Under the pieces are notes generated by a model that saw only the letters and a list, made by a program, of their open reading frames with translations, made no database searches and was not told the origin of the DNA. From contig NZ_QLYX01000005.1 of the NCBI RefSeq assembly GCF_003289645.1, positions 62,001 through 126,000 of the forward strand: a stretch of 64,000 nt of DNA, read 5' to 3'. A program made the translations under genes and the position numbers. Positions within the stretch are counted from its first letter, which is position 1. Each line of letters begins with the position of its first letter. Shown piece after piece: positions 18,350-26,782 of the stretch. The DNA is from Actinomadura craniellae (GTDB lineage Bacteria; Actinomycetota; Actinomycetes; Streptosporangiales; Streptosporangiaceae).

Positions 18350-18826
18350 GTGAGGACGTCGAGCGTCGTACTGCTGCCCCACGCCCCGTCCAGCGTGTCG
18401 ATCGCCCGCAAGCGCCTCAGCACCGAACTCCGCGGCTGCGGTGTCTTCGACTCCGTCATCGACGACGCGGCCGTGATCGTCAGCGAGCTGCTGAGCAACG
18501 CCCTCCGGCACGCCCGGCCGCTGCCCTCCGGGCAGCTCCGGGTCACCTGGTCCTGTAACCGCGAGACCCTCGAACTCGCCGTCAGCGACGGCGGGGCCAT
18601 GACCGAGCCGCGCCGCAACCGGCCCGCCCTCTCCTCGCTGGGCGGCCGGGGCCTCGGCATCGTGGAGACGCTGGCCGAGTGCTGGGGCGTCCGGCACGAG
18701 GACGGCGCCACCACGGTCTGGGCCGTGCTCCGCACCTACCGCCGGGCGGACGGGGAGAGCACCTCGATGGTGACCCCCGCCATCCACCCGGCCCTGGCCG
18801 AGGACCTGCTCAACGGAACCTGGTGA
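18350..18826 (+). CDS. RsbW/SpoIIAB-like ATP-binding regulatory protein
   Basis: A 158-residue protein with a single HATPase_c_2 domain, as in anti-sigma-factor kinases. The N box is VSELLSNALRHARPL (about residues 43-57), the G1 motif is VSDGGAMTEP and the G2 motif GGRGLGIVETLAECWG. Such small kinases bind and phosphorylate partner proteins (STAS antagonists or sigma factors). No sigma factor is adjacent; the STAS protein at 36.7 kb is one possible partner. The GTG at 18350 lies directly behind GGGAG, which is closer than usual, so the start is uncertain. Confidence 0.85.
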   Translation: MRTSSVVLLPHAPSSVSIARKRLSTELRGCGVFDSVIDDAAVIVSELLSNALRHARPLPSGQLRVTWSCNRETLELAVSDGGAMTEPRRNRPALSSLGGRGLGIVETLAECWGVRHEDGATTVWAVLRTYRRADGESTSMVTPAIHPALAEDLLNGTW

Positions 18827-18939
18827 TCACCCTGCGGAGTGTGATCCACGCCCCATGGCGGGGGCGATCATCCGCCTTGTAAGGTCAACGCAGCTCGGGC
18901 GCTGTCGTGCCCCCGTCGACACCGCCCGAGCCTCCAAAC

Positions 18940-20148
18940 TCACACCGGTTCGCGGTGCAACGGGCACGACATGCAGCGGGGCCCGCCCCGGCCACTGCCC
19001 AGCTCGCTGCCGCCGATCCTGATCACCTCGATGCCCGCCGCCTCCAGCTGCGCGTTGGTCCCGACGTTCCGCTCGTAGGCCACCGCCAGCCGGGGGGCCA
19101 GGGCCAGGGTGTTGTTGCCGTCGTCCCACTGCTCGCGCTCGGCGGTCACCGGGTCGAGCCCGGTGTCGATCACCTTGAGCCGGTCGACGCCCATCGCCTC
19201 GGCCGCCGCCGTCAGGAACGGCCGCGGCGGGGAGACCTCGAGGTCGCCGTCGTCGGTGGCCGTCACCACGTACGCGGTGAGGGAGTAGGCCACCGCCGGA
19301 TACATGACCACGGTGTCGACGTCGACCATGGTGCAGATCGTGTCCAGGTGCATGGTGGCCCGCTCCTGCGCGATCGGGACCGCGAGCACCGTGCGCGCCA
19401 GGCCCGCCGCCAGCACCCGCCGGGCCAGCCGCTCCACCCCGGCGGGGGTGGTCCGCTCGCCGGTGCCCACCGCCAGCACGCCCGGGGCCAGCAGCATCAC
19501 GTCGCCGCCCTCCAGGGACTCCAGGCCGGGGCCGTAGACGGGCCGCGCCGCCGCGAACCGGGGGTGGTGGTCGTAGATCAGGCCGGTCAGCGCGGTCTCC
19601 CGGCGCCGGGCCGGCATGGCCAGGCTGGTCACCGCCACCCGGTCGCCGATCCAGGTGCTGGAGTCGCGGGTGAACAGCAGGTTGGGCAGCGGGTCGATGA
19701 CGAAGTCGTACCGGTCCATCAGCCGGTAGACCAGGCCCGCGCCGGTCGCCAGCTCCTCGTGCGCCAGCCCGGAGATCAGGGTGCGGGCGAGCGTCTCGGT
19801 GTCGAGATCCCCGAGGTGGCCGGCCACCGCCCGGCGGAGGCGGTCGCCCAGCCGCCGGTCGTCGAGCACCGTCGCGATCGCCGCCTGGCGGGCGTCCGCG
19901 TACTCCAGGGTCTCCTGCAGCAGTTCGGCCACGTACAGCACCTCGACACCGCGGTCGCGCAGCGCCGCGGCGAAGGCGTCGTGCTCCTCCTGTGCCCGGC
20001 CCACCCAGGGGATGCCGTCGAACAGCAGCTGGTCGTTGTTGCGCGGCGTCAGCCGGCTCAGCTCGGGGCCCGGCCGGTGCAGCAGCACGGAGCGCAGCCG
20101 GCCGACCTCACTGTCGACTCTCGGGAGCGTATCCACCACATAAGGCAC
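18940..20148 (-). CDS. arcA: Arginine deiminase
   Basis: A 402-residue enzyme converting arginine to citrulline and ammonia. Family blocks are clear: [20 protein letters not shown] near the N-terminus, [28 protein letters not shown] with the catalytic acidic residue, [17 protein letters not shown] with the active-site His and Asp, [21 protein letters not shown], and the nucleophile Cys392 in GGPRCMSCP. Length is normal. No arcB or arcC follows, so it stands alone, as in many actinomycetes. It is divergent from an MFS transporter whose product might move arginine-related metabolites; that link is speculative. Confidence 0.96.
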   Translation of the reverse strand: MPYVVDTLPRVDSEVGRLRSVLLHRPGPELSRLTPRNNDQLLFDGIPWVGRAQEEHDAFAAALRDRGVEVLYVAELLQETLEYADARQAAIATVLDDRRLGDRLRRAVAGHLGDLDTETLARTLISGLAHEELATGAGLVYRLMDRYDFVIDPLPNLLFTRDSSTWIGDRVAVTSLAMPARRRETALTGLIYDHHPRFAAARPVYGPGLESLEGGDVMLLAPGVLAVGTGERTTPAGVERLARRVLAAGLARTVLAVPIAQERATMHLDTICTMVDVDTVVMYPAVAYSLTAYVVTATDDGDLEVSPPRPFLTAAAEAMGVDRLKVIDTGLDPVTAEREQWDDGNNTLALAPRLAVAYERNVGTNAQLEAAGIEVIRIGGSELGSGRGGPRCMSCPLHREPV

Positions 20149-20216
20149 GATAGTCCGCTCTGTACCATGCGGGGATCAAGACCTTCCCGCACGCCGCGCA
20201 CCTCACCGCGGCGACG

Positions 20217-21347
20217 TTGCTGCGCATGGCCGTCGAAGCGTTCTCGACCGTCCTCGTGCTGCTCGTGGCCGACCGGACCGGGCGGGCCGCCGACGCAGGC
20301 TTCATCGTCGCCGCCGTCCTGCTGCCCCAGGTGCTGGCCGGGCCGGTGATCGGGGACGCCCTCGACCGGGTCCGCCGGCCCCGGCTGCTGGCCACCGGGC
20401 TGGCCGTCGCCTTCACCGCCGGGCTGGCCCTGGTGCTGGCCCTGGCCGGGACGGTCCCGGCGGTGGTCATCGTGGTCGCCGCGGTGCTGCTCGGCTGCAC
20501 CGAGCCGGTCGTCGTGGCGGTGTCCAGCCTGCTGCCCCGGCTGGTCCCGCCCGCGCGGCTGACCAGGGCGTACGGGCTGGAGTCCGCCAGCTACAACGTC
20601 GCCGGGATCGTCGGCCCCGGCCTCGGCGCGGGGCTGGCCGCGGTGGCGAGCCCGCAGGCCGCCGCGCTCGCCGTGGTCGGCATGGCGGTGCTCGGCGCGG
20701 CGGTCATGCCGCTGGTCCCGGCGGGCCCGCCCGAGGTGCGGCCACCGGCCCGGCGGCCACTGGACGTGGTCACCGGCGGGATCGTCGTCCTGCTGGGGCA
20801 TCCCGTGCTGCGGTCGAGCACGGTGGCGACCACGCTGGCGTTCGTCGGGCTGGCCGGGGTGCCGGTCGCCGCGGTCCTGCTCGCCGGGCACGTGGGAGCG
20901 GCGGAGACCGCGGGCGGGCAGCTGGTGTCGGCGTTCGCGGTGGGGGCGCTGGCCGGTTCGCTGTCGGCCGCGCGCTGGCTGCGGCCCCGGCACGCCGAGG
21001 CGGTGATCCTGGCCGGGCTGGTGGGGGTGGGGCTCTCGCTGGCCGCGGCCGGTGCGATGCCTTCACTGCCACTGGCCATGGTCTGCTTCGCGCTGGCCGG
21101 CCTTTGTGACGGCCCGGTGCTGGCGGCCACCCTGACGCTGCGCCAGCGCGAGGCCCCCGCCGACCGGCTCGGCCAGGTCAACACCACCGGCGGCAGCCTG
21201 AAGCTGACGGCCGGCGCGGTGGGCGCGGTGCTGGTGGCGGCCCTGGCGGACCACGCCGGGGCGACCGGGGTACTGCTGGGCATGGGCGGGGCGCAACTGG
21301 GCGGCGCGCTGCTCGGGGTGATCCTGCTGCGCATCGCCCGCCGGTGA
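20217..21347 (+). CDS. MFS transporter
   Basis: A roughly 376-residue membrane protein with about ten to twelve helices and the DALDRVRRPRLL loop that corresponds to the DxxGRR signature between helices 2 and 3. It is 42% Ala/Val/Leu/Gly. The start is unclear: TTG 20217 and ATG 20226 both fall inside the first helix. The frame stays open upstream to a stop near 20156, with a CTG at about 20161 that would add 19 residues (including [17 protein letters not shown]) and complete helix 1. Possibly an efflux pump or Enterobactin-exporter-like protein. Substrate unknown. Confidence 0.8.
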   Translation: MLRMAVEAFSTVLVLLVADRTGRAADAGFIVAAVLLPQVLAGPVIGDALDRVRRPRLLATGLAVAFTAGLALVLALAGTVPAVVIVVAAVLLGCTEPVVVAVSSLLPRLVPPARLTRAYGLESASYNVAGIVGPGLGAGLAAVASPQAAALAVVGMAVLGAAVMPLVPAGPPEVRPPARRPLDVVTGGIVVLLGHPVLRSSTVATTLAFVGLAGVPVAAVLLAGHVGAAETAGGQLVSAFAVGALAGSLSAARWLRPRHAEAVILAGLVGVGLSLAAAGAMPSLPLAMVCFALAGLCDGPVLAATLTLRQREAPADRLGQVNTTGGSLKLTAGAVGAVLVAALADHAGATGVLLGMGGAQLGGALLGVILLRIARR

Positions 21348-21430
21348 GGGGTTGTGCGCCGGCACAGTCTACCGAATATGATTCTAGAAGCTACTTATGA
21401 AGCCGGTGGGACGATGACTAGGGTTCGGTT

Positions 21431-22330
21431 ATGAGTGCACTCCTGGACGGAAAGGTCGCGGTCGTCACCGGCGCGGGCCGCGGCATCGGCCGCGGCGAAG
21501 CCATCGAACTGGCCCGCCAGGGTGCCTGCGTGGTCGTGAACGACTACGACGGCGACGCCTGCGCGGCGGTCGCCGACGAGATCGTCGCGCTGGGCGGCCG
21601 GGCCGTCCCGCACGCCGGCGACGCCAGCGACCTCGGCGACGCCGAAGCGCTGATCCGGGCGGCGCTCGACACCTACGGGCAACTCGACGCGCTGGTCAAC
21701 AACGCCGGGGTGCTGCGCGACCGCACGCTCGTCAAGATGACCGCCGAGGAGTGGGACGACGTCGTCCGGGTGCACCTGCGCGGCCACTACGCGCCGACCC
21801 ACTTCGCCTGCGCGTACTGGAAGTCCGCCGGGGTGCCCGGCCGGATCGTCTGCACCGCCTCCACCTCCGGGTTGCTGGGCAACTTCGGCCAGGCCAACTA
21901 CGGCGCGGCCAAGGCCGGCATCGCCGCGTTCTCCACCATCGTCGCGCTGGAAATGAAACGGCACGGGGTGACCTGCAACGCCATCGCGCCCGCCGCCCGC
22001 ACCCGGATGACCGAAGGCGCCTACGGCACCATCGAGGGCTCCGGCGACGACTTCGACTTCTGGCACCCCGACAACGTGGCGCCGTTCGTCGCCTTCCTGT
22101 GCAGCGAGGCCGCGGGCGAGATCAGCGGCAAGGTCTTCGGCGTCCAGGGCAACACGGTCGAGCTGTACCGCCCGATCGAGTCGGCCGCCGCGATCGAGAA
22201 CCCCGCCGGCCGCTGGAACCCCGCCGACTTCACCGACCGCGTCGGCGAACTGTTCAAGGAGTCGGGCATCGAACCGACGGCCGAAAACCCGATGCGCCGC
22301 CTCCGCTACTCCATGACCCGCCGCACCTGA
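21431..22330 (+). CDS. SDR-family oxidoreductase (FabG/HSD17B4-like)
   Basis: A 299-residue short-chain dehydrogenase. The cofactor loop is VVTGAGRGIGRGEAIEL, then NNAGVLRDRTLVKMTAEEWD. The catalytic Ser is in CTASTSG and the YxxxK motif is YGAAKAG. The DxD after strand 2 (NDYDGDA) suggests NAD rather than NADP. The long C-terminal extension (about 60 residues ending RRLRYSMTRRT) fits the subgroup acting on 3-hydroxyacyl-CoA or steroid-like substrates. It stands alone, preceded by an AT-richer 80-bp leader that probably holds its promoter. Confidence 0.9.
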   Translation: MSALLDGKVAVVTGAGRGIGRGEAIELARQGACVVVNDYDGDACAAVADEIVALGGRAVPHAGDASDLGDAEALIRAALDTYGQLDALVNNAGVLRDRTLVKMTAEEWDDVVRVHLRGHYAPTHFACAYWKSAGVPGRIVCTASTSGLLGNFGQANYGAAKAGIAAFSTIVALEMKRHGVTCNAIAPAARTRMTEGAYGTIEGSGDDFDFWHPDNVAPFVAFLCSEAAGEISGKVFGVQGNTVELYRPIESAAAIENPAGRWNPADFTDRVGELFKESGIEPTAENPMRRLRYSMTRRT

Positions 22331-22486
22331 CCGGCCTCCCAAAACCGGTCGGTAGTGCTCTCAACGCTCAGGGCCTAACCCAAAGAGATCCGTGCGTGGT
22401 CGGCGGCGGCCCGTCAGCTTCGAGAGAATGCCTGTCCGCTCCAGGCCAGAGGCGTTCGCTCACAGGTTCAGCGGCGTAGGTTTTCA

Positions 22487-22517
22487 GGGGCTGCAAGTAT
22501 CCGCAAATCGCAGCCCC
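22487..22517 (+). promoter_or_regulatory. Hairpin and candidate operator ahead of DUF6879 operon
   Basis: GGGGCTGC (22487-22494) pairs with GCAGCCCC (22510-22517), and the loop contains GCAAGTATCCGCAAATCG (22493-22510). The same GCAAGTA-CCGCAA motif recurs at 24322, upstream of the small-peptide genes. The hairpin ends just before the GGAGGAGA ribosome binding site of the 22528 gene. It is a likely binding site for the HTH/DUF5753 regulator, by inference. Confidence 0.5.
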
Positions 22518-22527
22518 GGAGGAGAGC

Positions 22528-22935
22528 ATGTCCATAATCTTCGTAGGGATCATGCCCGATAACCCCGGCGGCGCTTGCCCCGCAGTGTTTCGTTCTGCAG
22601 AGCCCGGGGGCGGCTACTACTTCCAGGGCAAGATCGTGGAACGACGCCAGGTTCCCAACGGCCAGGCGCTCGTCTGGTTGCCGGAGTCGATGACGGAGAT
22701 CATCCGGGAGGCGTGCCGTGTCCACCCTGCCGTCGACGTACACGCCGACTTGGAAATGACCAAGGTCAGGCGTGTCGCGCGTACGAATGACGGTTTCCAT
22801 GTTCAGGGCGTGATCGTGTCGGATCCGGAGATACTGGCGAAGATCGCGGCGGACAGTCCGATCCTCGCCGACGAGCTGGTTGTGTGGCTGCCGGAGTCCG
22901 CGACCGTCGAGATCGTGGAGACATGTGATGCCTGA
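22528..22935 (+). CDS. Unknown protein with internal duplication
   Basis: A 135-residue soluble protein built of two similar halves: FQGKIVERRQ...ALVWLPESMTEIIREA and VQGVIVSDPE...LVVWLPESATVEIVET. Each half gives a short beta-rich unit ending in V-W-L-P-E-S. ATG at 22528 has GGAGGAGA at a good distance. The last 8 bases overlap the start of the DUF6879 gene, so both are translated together. I do not recognise the family; proteins of this size commonly accompany DUF6879 and XRE regulators in actinomycete islands. Confidence 0.75.
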   Translation: MSIIFVGIMPDNPGGACPAVFRSAEPGGGYYFQGKIVERRQVPNGQALVWLPESMTEIIREACRVHPAVDVHADLEMTKVRRVARTNDGFHVQGVIVSDPEILAKIAADSPILADELVVWLPESATVEIVETCDA

Positions 22936-23437
22936 AGTGTCGTTTGAGGACCTGTTCGGCGCCGCTGAGACCGAGGCGGTGAAGTTCGAGTTGCGCGATG
23001 CTTACCTGACCTCCGATCCGGCCTACCTCGGCTGGCTGGCCGGGGAGTCTGTCGAGAAGGTCAGCGCAGGATACGAGGACTGGACAAGCCTGGTGAGCGC
23101 AACCGTGGCCCGGGGCGTGCGGGTGCGCCGCGTGCGCGTGGTCTCCGAGCCCGTCTCGGAGTACGTAAGGTTCGAGCACGCGATGACGCCGACGGTCAAC
23201 CTCTCCGGCGGGGAGGAGATCCGCTGGCTCAGCCGATCGAATGCCCGCGATCTCCTCATTCCAGCCGTAGACGTCTGGATAGTGGACGGCGAGACCGCCC
23301 TGTTCCTGTACTTCTCCGGCGACGGTGATCTCGTCGGCTCCGACACCGTGACCGACCAGGCCATGATCGGTCCGATCGTCAAGGTGTTCTCCACTGCCTG
23401 GGAACGGGCGATTCCGCACGAGGAATTCAAGGTCTGA
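22928..23437 (+). CDS. DUF6879-family protein
   Basis: A 169-residue protein with the family layout: FEDLFGAAETEAVKFELRDAY at the N-terminus, RGVRVRRVRVVSEPVSEYVRFEH in the middle, then EEIRWLSRSNARDLLIPAVD and the C-terminal WERAIPHEEF. DUF6879 proteins are abundant in actinomycete genomes beside HTH/DUF5753 regulators; their biochemical role is not known. The start overlaps the previous gene by 8 bases (ATGCCTGA). The HTH regulator follows 12 bases after the stop. A decayed relative lies at 27994-28330 at the other end of this island. Confidence 0.88.
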   Translation: MPEVSFEDLFGAAETEAVKFELRDAYLTSDPAYLGWLAGESVEKVSAGYEDWTSLVSATVARGVRVRRVRVVSEPVSEYVRFEHAMTPTVNLSGGEEIRWLSRSNARDLLIPAVDVWIVDGETALFLYFSGDGDLVGSDTVTDQAMIGPIVKVFSTAWERAIPHEEFKV

Positions 23438-23449
23438 CGCCGCCCGCGG

Positions 23450-24313
23450 ATGCCTCCTACTTCGTCCTCCAGCGCCCAAGCGGCACGGCAGGCGCTCGCC
23501 GACCGGCTACGTGAGCTCAGGCTCGATGCGAACCTGTCCGCGCGGCAGTTGTCGGCCGCCGCAGGATGGCATGAGGCCAAGACCTCCCGCATCGAGAACG
23601 CCAAGAAGGCGCCATCGGAGCAGGACATCCGACGCTGGTGCGAAGCCTGCCGCGTGCCCGGCCTCGTCCCGGAATTGATCGCGGTCATGCGTGCGGTCGA
23701 CTCCACGTGGCTGGAGTGGCAGCGAGCGGAGCGAACCGGCCTCAAACACCTGAATGTCCAGGTCCGTGACCTGTACGAGCGGACCAGCCTGTTCCGCGTC
23801 TACTCTCCCACCTTCGTTCCCGGCCCGGTGCAGACCGAGAACACCATCCGCGCGATCCTGACCTCGGTCCGAAAACGCCGCCGTATAGCCGTCGATGACG
23901 TCGAGGCCGCGGTCGCCGAACGTGTCGATCGGCAGGACTCGCTCTTCAGCAGGGGCGGACACCGCTTCCACATCATCCTGGAACAGGCGGCGCTCGGGAT
24001 GCAGATCGGTGGCCCCGCCGTCCAGGCCGGCCAGCTACGCCGCCTCCTCGAAGTGCAACGGCTGCCCGCGGTCTCCCTCGGCATCGTTCCTTCCGACACC
24101 AACCGGAGCGAGCGCCAATGGGGCGTGGAGATGTTCTTCATGTTCGACGATGCCCAGGTCAGCGTGGAGTTGGTGTCCGGCTTCCTCAACGTCACCGCCC
24201 CGACCGAGATCGCCATGTACGCCGAGACCTTCGTCGGGCTATCCGAACTCGCCGTCTACGGGAAGGCAGCTGCCTCACTGATCAGCGAAGCTCTCCGCGA
24301 CCTCAACGTGTAG
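23450..24313 (+). CDS. HTH regulator with DUF5753 sensor domain
   Basis: A 287-residue protein. An XRE-type helix-turn-helix occupies about residues 14-72 (LADRLRELRLDANLSARQLS, KTSRIENAKKAPSEQDIRRW). The C-terminal DUF5753 domain (about 95-280) includes VYSPTFVPGPVQTENTIRAIL and FHIILEQAALGMQIGGPAVQ. Such regulators control small neighbouring genes and some affect development and antibiotic production. It sits between a DUF6879 operon and the peptide/JmjC genes, and two copies of a GCAAGTA motif flank this block, making it the likely local regulator. ATG at 23450 follows the DUF6879 stop by 12 bases. Confidence 0.93.
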   Translation: MPPTSSSSAQAARQALADRLRELRLDANLSARQLSAAAGWHEAKTSRIENAKKAPSEQDIRRWCEACRVPGLVPELIAVMRAVDSTWLEWQRAERTGLKHLNVQVRDLYERTSLFRVYSPTFVPGPVQTENTIRAILTSVRKRRRIAVDDVEAAVAERVDRQDSLFSRGGHRFHIILEQAALGMQIGGPAVQAGQLRRLLEVQRLPAVSLGIVPSDTNRSERQWGVEMFFMFDDAQVSVELVSGFLNVTAPTEIAMYAETFVGLSELAVYGKAAASLISEALRDLNV

Positions 24314-24321
24314 GCCCTTGC

Positions 24322-24340
24322 GCAAGTACCCGCAAGTTCG
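24322..24340 (+). promoter_or_regulatory. Second copy of GCAAGTA-type motif
   Basis: GCAAGTACCCGCAAGTTCG closely matches 22493-22510. Both contain two GCAA half-sites in the same direction about 10 bases apart, as expected for one turn of the helix. The motif lies about 40 bases before the first tiny ORF. Probable operator of the HTH protein; inferred. Confidence 0.5.
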
Positions 24341-24379
24341 TTGTCCGGACAGCTGCCGACGACTCACCCTCGAAAAGGC

Positions 24380-24457
24380 ATGAAGCTCCGACCGGCGCTC
24401 GACACCCTCGCTGGTGACATTGCGGCGCCGGGCTACTCCTCTGTCGAAAGGCGGTAG
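24380..24457 (+). CDS. Candidate 25-residue peptide gene
   Basis: A 25-codon frame from ATG 24380 to TAG 24455-24457. The peptide starts MKLRPALDTLAGDIAAP and ends GYSSVERR. It has an amphipathic leader-like start and a Gly-Tyr-Ser-Ser core, without cysteine. An AAAAGG lies upstream but only 1 base from the ATG, closer than ideal, which weakens the case. The next peptide gene starts 3 bases after its stop. In context it could be a precursor for the JmjC and AKR enzymes, or a leader peptide. Function not established. Confidence 0.4.
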   Translation: MKLRPALDTLAGDIAAPGYSSVERR

Positions 24458-24460
24458 CCC

Positions 24461-24601
24461 ATGCACGACGACCTGCTGGTGGCCGTGGAAGCCCTCGGCG
24501 CCATCCACGACCGTTACGACACAGGCCAGTCCGATCCCCCTCCTGACGGGGGCGGCGACGACTCCTGGCCCGAAGGCGACGCCCTGAATCACCCCGCTTG
24601 A
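24461..24601 (+). CDS. Candidate acidic 46-residue precursor peptide
   Basis: A 46-codon frame with AAAGG 9 bases before ATG 24461. The first half, MHDDLLVAVEALGAIHDRY, is a predicted amphipathic helix like a RiPP leader. The second half is rich in Asp, Gly and Pro (SDPPPDGGGDDSWPEGD) and ends ALNHPA. There is no Cys. It is followed at once by a strong hairpin and then the JmjC oxygenase gene. The Asp, Asn and His residues in the second half are the kind JmjC enzymes hydroxylate. The role as substrate is a hypothesis from gene order; a stand-alone regulatory protein is an alternative. Confidence 0.55.
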   Translation: MHDDLLVAVEALGAIHDRYDTGQSDPPPDGGGDDSWPEGDALNHPA

Positions 24602-24607
24602 TCGCAC

Positions 24608-24632
24608 GGGGCCGCGCTGACAGCGCGGCCCC
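24608..24632 (+). terminator. Strong hairpin between peptide gene and JmjC gene
   Basis: GGGGCCGCGCT and AGCGCGGCCCC form a perfect 11-bp stem with a GAC loop, followed by TCTCCC rather than a T run. It begins 7 bases after the peptide stop and ends 33 bases before the JmjC start. Partial terminators in this position are common in RiPP operons, where they raise precursor transcript over enzyme transcript. Confidence 0.8.
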
Positions 24633-24665
24633 TCTCCCAAGAGCGCGCAGAAAGGCATCGTCGTC

Positions 24666-25877
24666 ATGGCCCACCGACTGATCCAGCATGTGGAGAAAGC
24701 CCTCTGCTGGACAGGCCCCGGAAACCTCGGTCACGCGTTCGCCGTTGGAGACGCCGACGGAACCGACCTCGTCGAGCGCATCCTGACGCCGTCGCGCCTG
24801 CTGGACCTGGTGATGCGCCGCAGCTTGGCCGACCCGCAACTGCGCTGCTTCCGCGACGGCACGGAGCTGCACCCGAACGCCTACATCGCGCAGAGCGTGA
24901 CCCGCCGTGGCCAGAGCATCCGCATGGTCGACATGCGCCGCCTGGCGAACCTCCTCGACGACGGCGCGACCCTGGTTGTGGACCAGGTGAACATCTTCGA
25001 CCCGACCCTGGAAGCCGCCTGCCGAGCACTGCAATGGTGGTCCCGAGAACGTGTCCAAGCAAACGTCTACCTGACCACCAACAATGCCGCCGGTTTCGAC
25101 CTGCATTGGGACGACCATGACGTTCTGATCGTGCAGCTCGCCGGAGAGAAGCGGTGGGAAGTCCGCGGCGACTCCCGGCAAGTACCGATGTACCGCGACT
25201 CAACGCGGAACTCCACCCCAAGCGAAGACATCGTCTGGACCGGCACCCTACGGCCCGGCGATGTCATGCACATCCCGCGCGGCTACTGGCACAAGGCCAC
25301 CCGCCAGGAACTCGGCACCGGCCTCAGCATGCACGTGACCTTCGGATTCGTACAGCGCACAGGTGTGCACTGGATGTCCTGGCTCGCCGACTGGTCCCGC
25401 GATACCGACCTCTTCCGCCAGGACCTCAAGCGATGGGCCGAACCAAGGGAGCAGGAACTCCAATGCCGACGACTCGGCGAAGAGGCCGTGGCGCTGATCC
25501 GCTCCCGAGACCCGGGGGCGTACCTCGCTGCACATGAGCAGGAGACCGGTACACCACGCCACATACGCCACCTGAAGATCCTCGGCACCCTCCACTCGGT
25601 CGTCTGCGTCACCGACTTCCCTCCTCAAATCAGGACGGAAAAGGAAGCCGTCGAGGTCCTGGCGGCAGGAAAGAAGCTCACCTTTACTCACAAGGCCCTG
25701 CCCTCACTGCGGCTCCTCCTGAGTGGAGATCCAGTACGGCTCGCCGACGCGGCAATGGTCGTCGGCAGCAAGGTCAACCGGGTGGCGGAGATACTGATCG
25801 AAGAGGATCTGTGCACATGGCTGACCCCGGAATTGTCCTCGGGTTACACCGATCTCGTCACGAACGCCGCGCTCTGA
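24666..25877 (+). CDS. JmjC-domain (cupin_4-like) Fe(II)/2-oxoglutarate oxygenase
   Basis: A 403-residue protein. The JmjC cupin spans about residues 95-230 and holds a complete iron triad: His147 and Asp149 in FDLHWDDHDVLIVQLAGEKRW and His209 in PGDVMHIPRGYWHKA. Lys162 in the GEKRW stretch and following strands fit 2-oxoglutarate binding as in ribosomal oxygenases. The C-terminal 150 residues are helical with a winged-helix-like end, as in the RoxA/YcfD class, which hydroxylates Arg or His of ribosomal proteins. Here the neighbours are tiny peptide genes and an aldo/keto reductase overlapping its 3' end by 67 bases, so a peptide substrate is plausible; this is inference. ATG 24666 has AAAGG about 10 bases upstream. 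Confidence 0.88.
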   Translation: MAHRLIQHVEKALCWTGPGNLGHAFAVGDADGTDLVERILTPSRLLDLVMRRSLADPQLRCFRDGTELHPNAYIAQSVTRRGQSIRMVDMRRLANLLDDGATLVVDQVNIFDPTLEAACRALQWWSRERVQANVYLTTNNAAGFDLHWDDHDVLIVQLAGEKRWEVRGDSRQVPMYRDSTRNSTPSEDIVWTGTLRPGDVMHIPRGYWHKATRQELGTGLSMHVTFGFVQRTGVHWMSWLADWSRDTDLFRQDLKRWAEPREQELQCRRLGEEAVALIRSRDPGAYLAAHEQETGTPRHIRHLKILGTLHSVVCVTDFPPQIRTEKEAVEVLAAGKKLTFTHKALPSLRLLLSGDPVRLADAAMVVGSKVNRVAEILIEEDLCTWLTPELSSGYTDLVTNAAL

Positions 25878-26782
25878 CCGGCGCTCTGGACCTCGGCGTC
25901 ACACACCTCGACACCGCCTTCAACTACCGGTCCTTCACCTCCCACACGACTCTCTCGACCATCGCGGCCGACCTCCTGGACCGGTTCACCATCTCCACCA
26001 AGATCGGTTTCTTCCAGACCCCGCACGGCATCCGGCACTCCCTCGACCCCAAACTCCTGAGCGCGTCCCTACGGCAGACGAACAAGGACCTCGGCAGGCA
26101 ACCCGATCTGGTCTTCCTGCACAACCCCGAGCGTTCCCTCCGCACCAACCCGGCACGAGCACGAGAACGGCTCTACGCGGCATGTGTCCTCCTGGAGGAT
26201 GCAGTAGCCAAAGGCCTGTGCCATTCCTGGGGAATCGCCTCGTGGGACACCACGCCCTTGCCCGACCTGATCGACCCCGCGGTCCCGCGCCCAGCCGTTC
26301 TCATGGTCCGGGCAGGTCTCCTAACCGGCATCGACGTCCTCGACACCGCTGCCGAACTCTCTGCGCGCTGGGAGTTGCGCACCGGTGCGACTTGGGGCAT
26401 GAGCCCCTTCGGCGGCGACGTGGAGAACCTGCCCCTCAGCGTCGCCGACCCCCGACTGTTCCTCGCCGAGGACGCCCAGACCGGCTGCTCACGGCTCCAA
26501 GCAGCCTTCCAGGTCGCCTACCACCTGCCCACGGTCGGCAGGATCGCTGTAGGCACCGACAATCCTGCCCACCTGCGGGCCCTCATCGAAGCCCGCCAAT
26601 ACACCGTAGACCGCCAGAAGACCCGGCTCTACTTGGAGTTCCTTCGCCACCGCCGGGAAGCGATCACGCCCGCCGAAGCTCCGCGACGAGCCGCGCCGCG
26701 TCCTCGCGAGCCGGCCCCAGCCGCGGATCATCAGGATGCGCGTGCGGGCCGACGATCTTCGCCAGACAGAACAGCATCATGA
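25811..26782 (+). CDS. Aldo/keto reductase
   Basis: A 323-residue AKR-fold oxidoreductase with the full catalytic tetrad: Asp34 and Tyr39 in THLDTAFNY, Lys64 in ISTKIGF and His104 in LVFLHNPE. The cofactor region near GRIAVGTDNPAHL is recognisable. GTG 25811 lies behind AAGAGG; ATG 25817 is an alternative. The gene overlaps the JmjC gene by 67 bases, so the two products are made together. The last 45 residues (Arg/Ala/Pro-rich) run antisense into the 3' end of the phosphotransferase gene and may be a late extension. Predicted to reduce a carbonyl with NADPH; substrate unknown. Confidence 0.88.
   Translation: MHMADPGIVLGLHRSRHERRALTGALDLGVTHLDTAFNYRSFTSHTTLSTIAADLLDRFTISTKIGFFQTPHGIRHSLDPKLLSASLRQTNKDLGRQPDLVFLHNPERSLRTNPARARERLYAACVLLEDAVAKGLCHSWGIASWDTTPLPDLIDPAVPRPAVLMVRAGLLTGIDVLDTAAELSARWELRTGATWGMSPFGGDVENLPLSVADPRLFLAEDAQTGCSRLQAAFQVAYHLPTVGRIAVGTDNPAHLRALIEARQYTVDRQKTRLYLEFLRHRREAITPAEAPRRAAPRPREPAPAADHQDARAGRRSSPDRTAS

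Noticed and set aside
24380-24601. Lanthipeptide or thiopeptide precursor
   Set aside because: No cysteine in either tiny ORF and no LanB, LanM, YcaO or radical SAM gene nearby; a different modification type would be needed.
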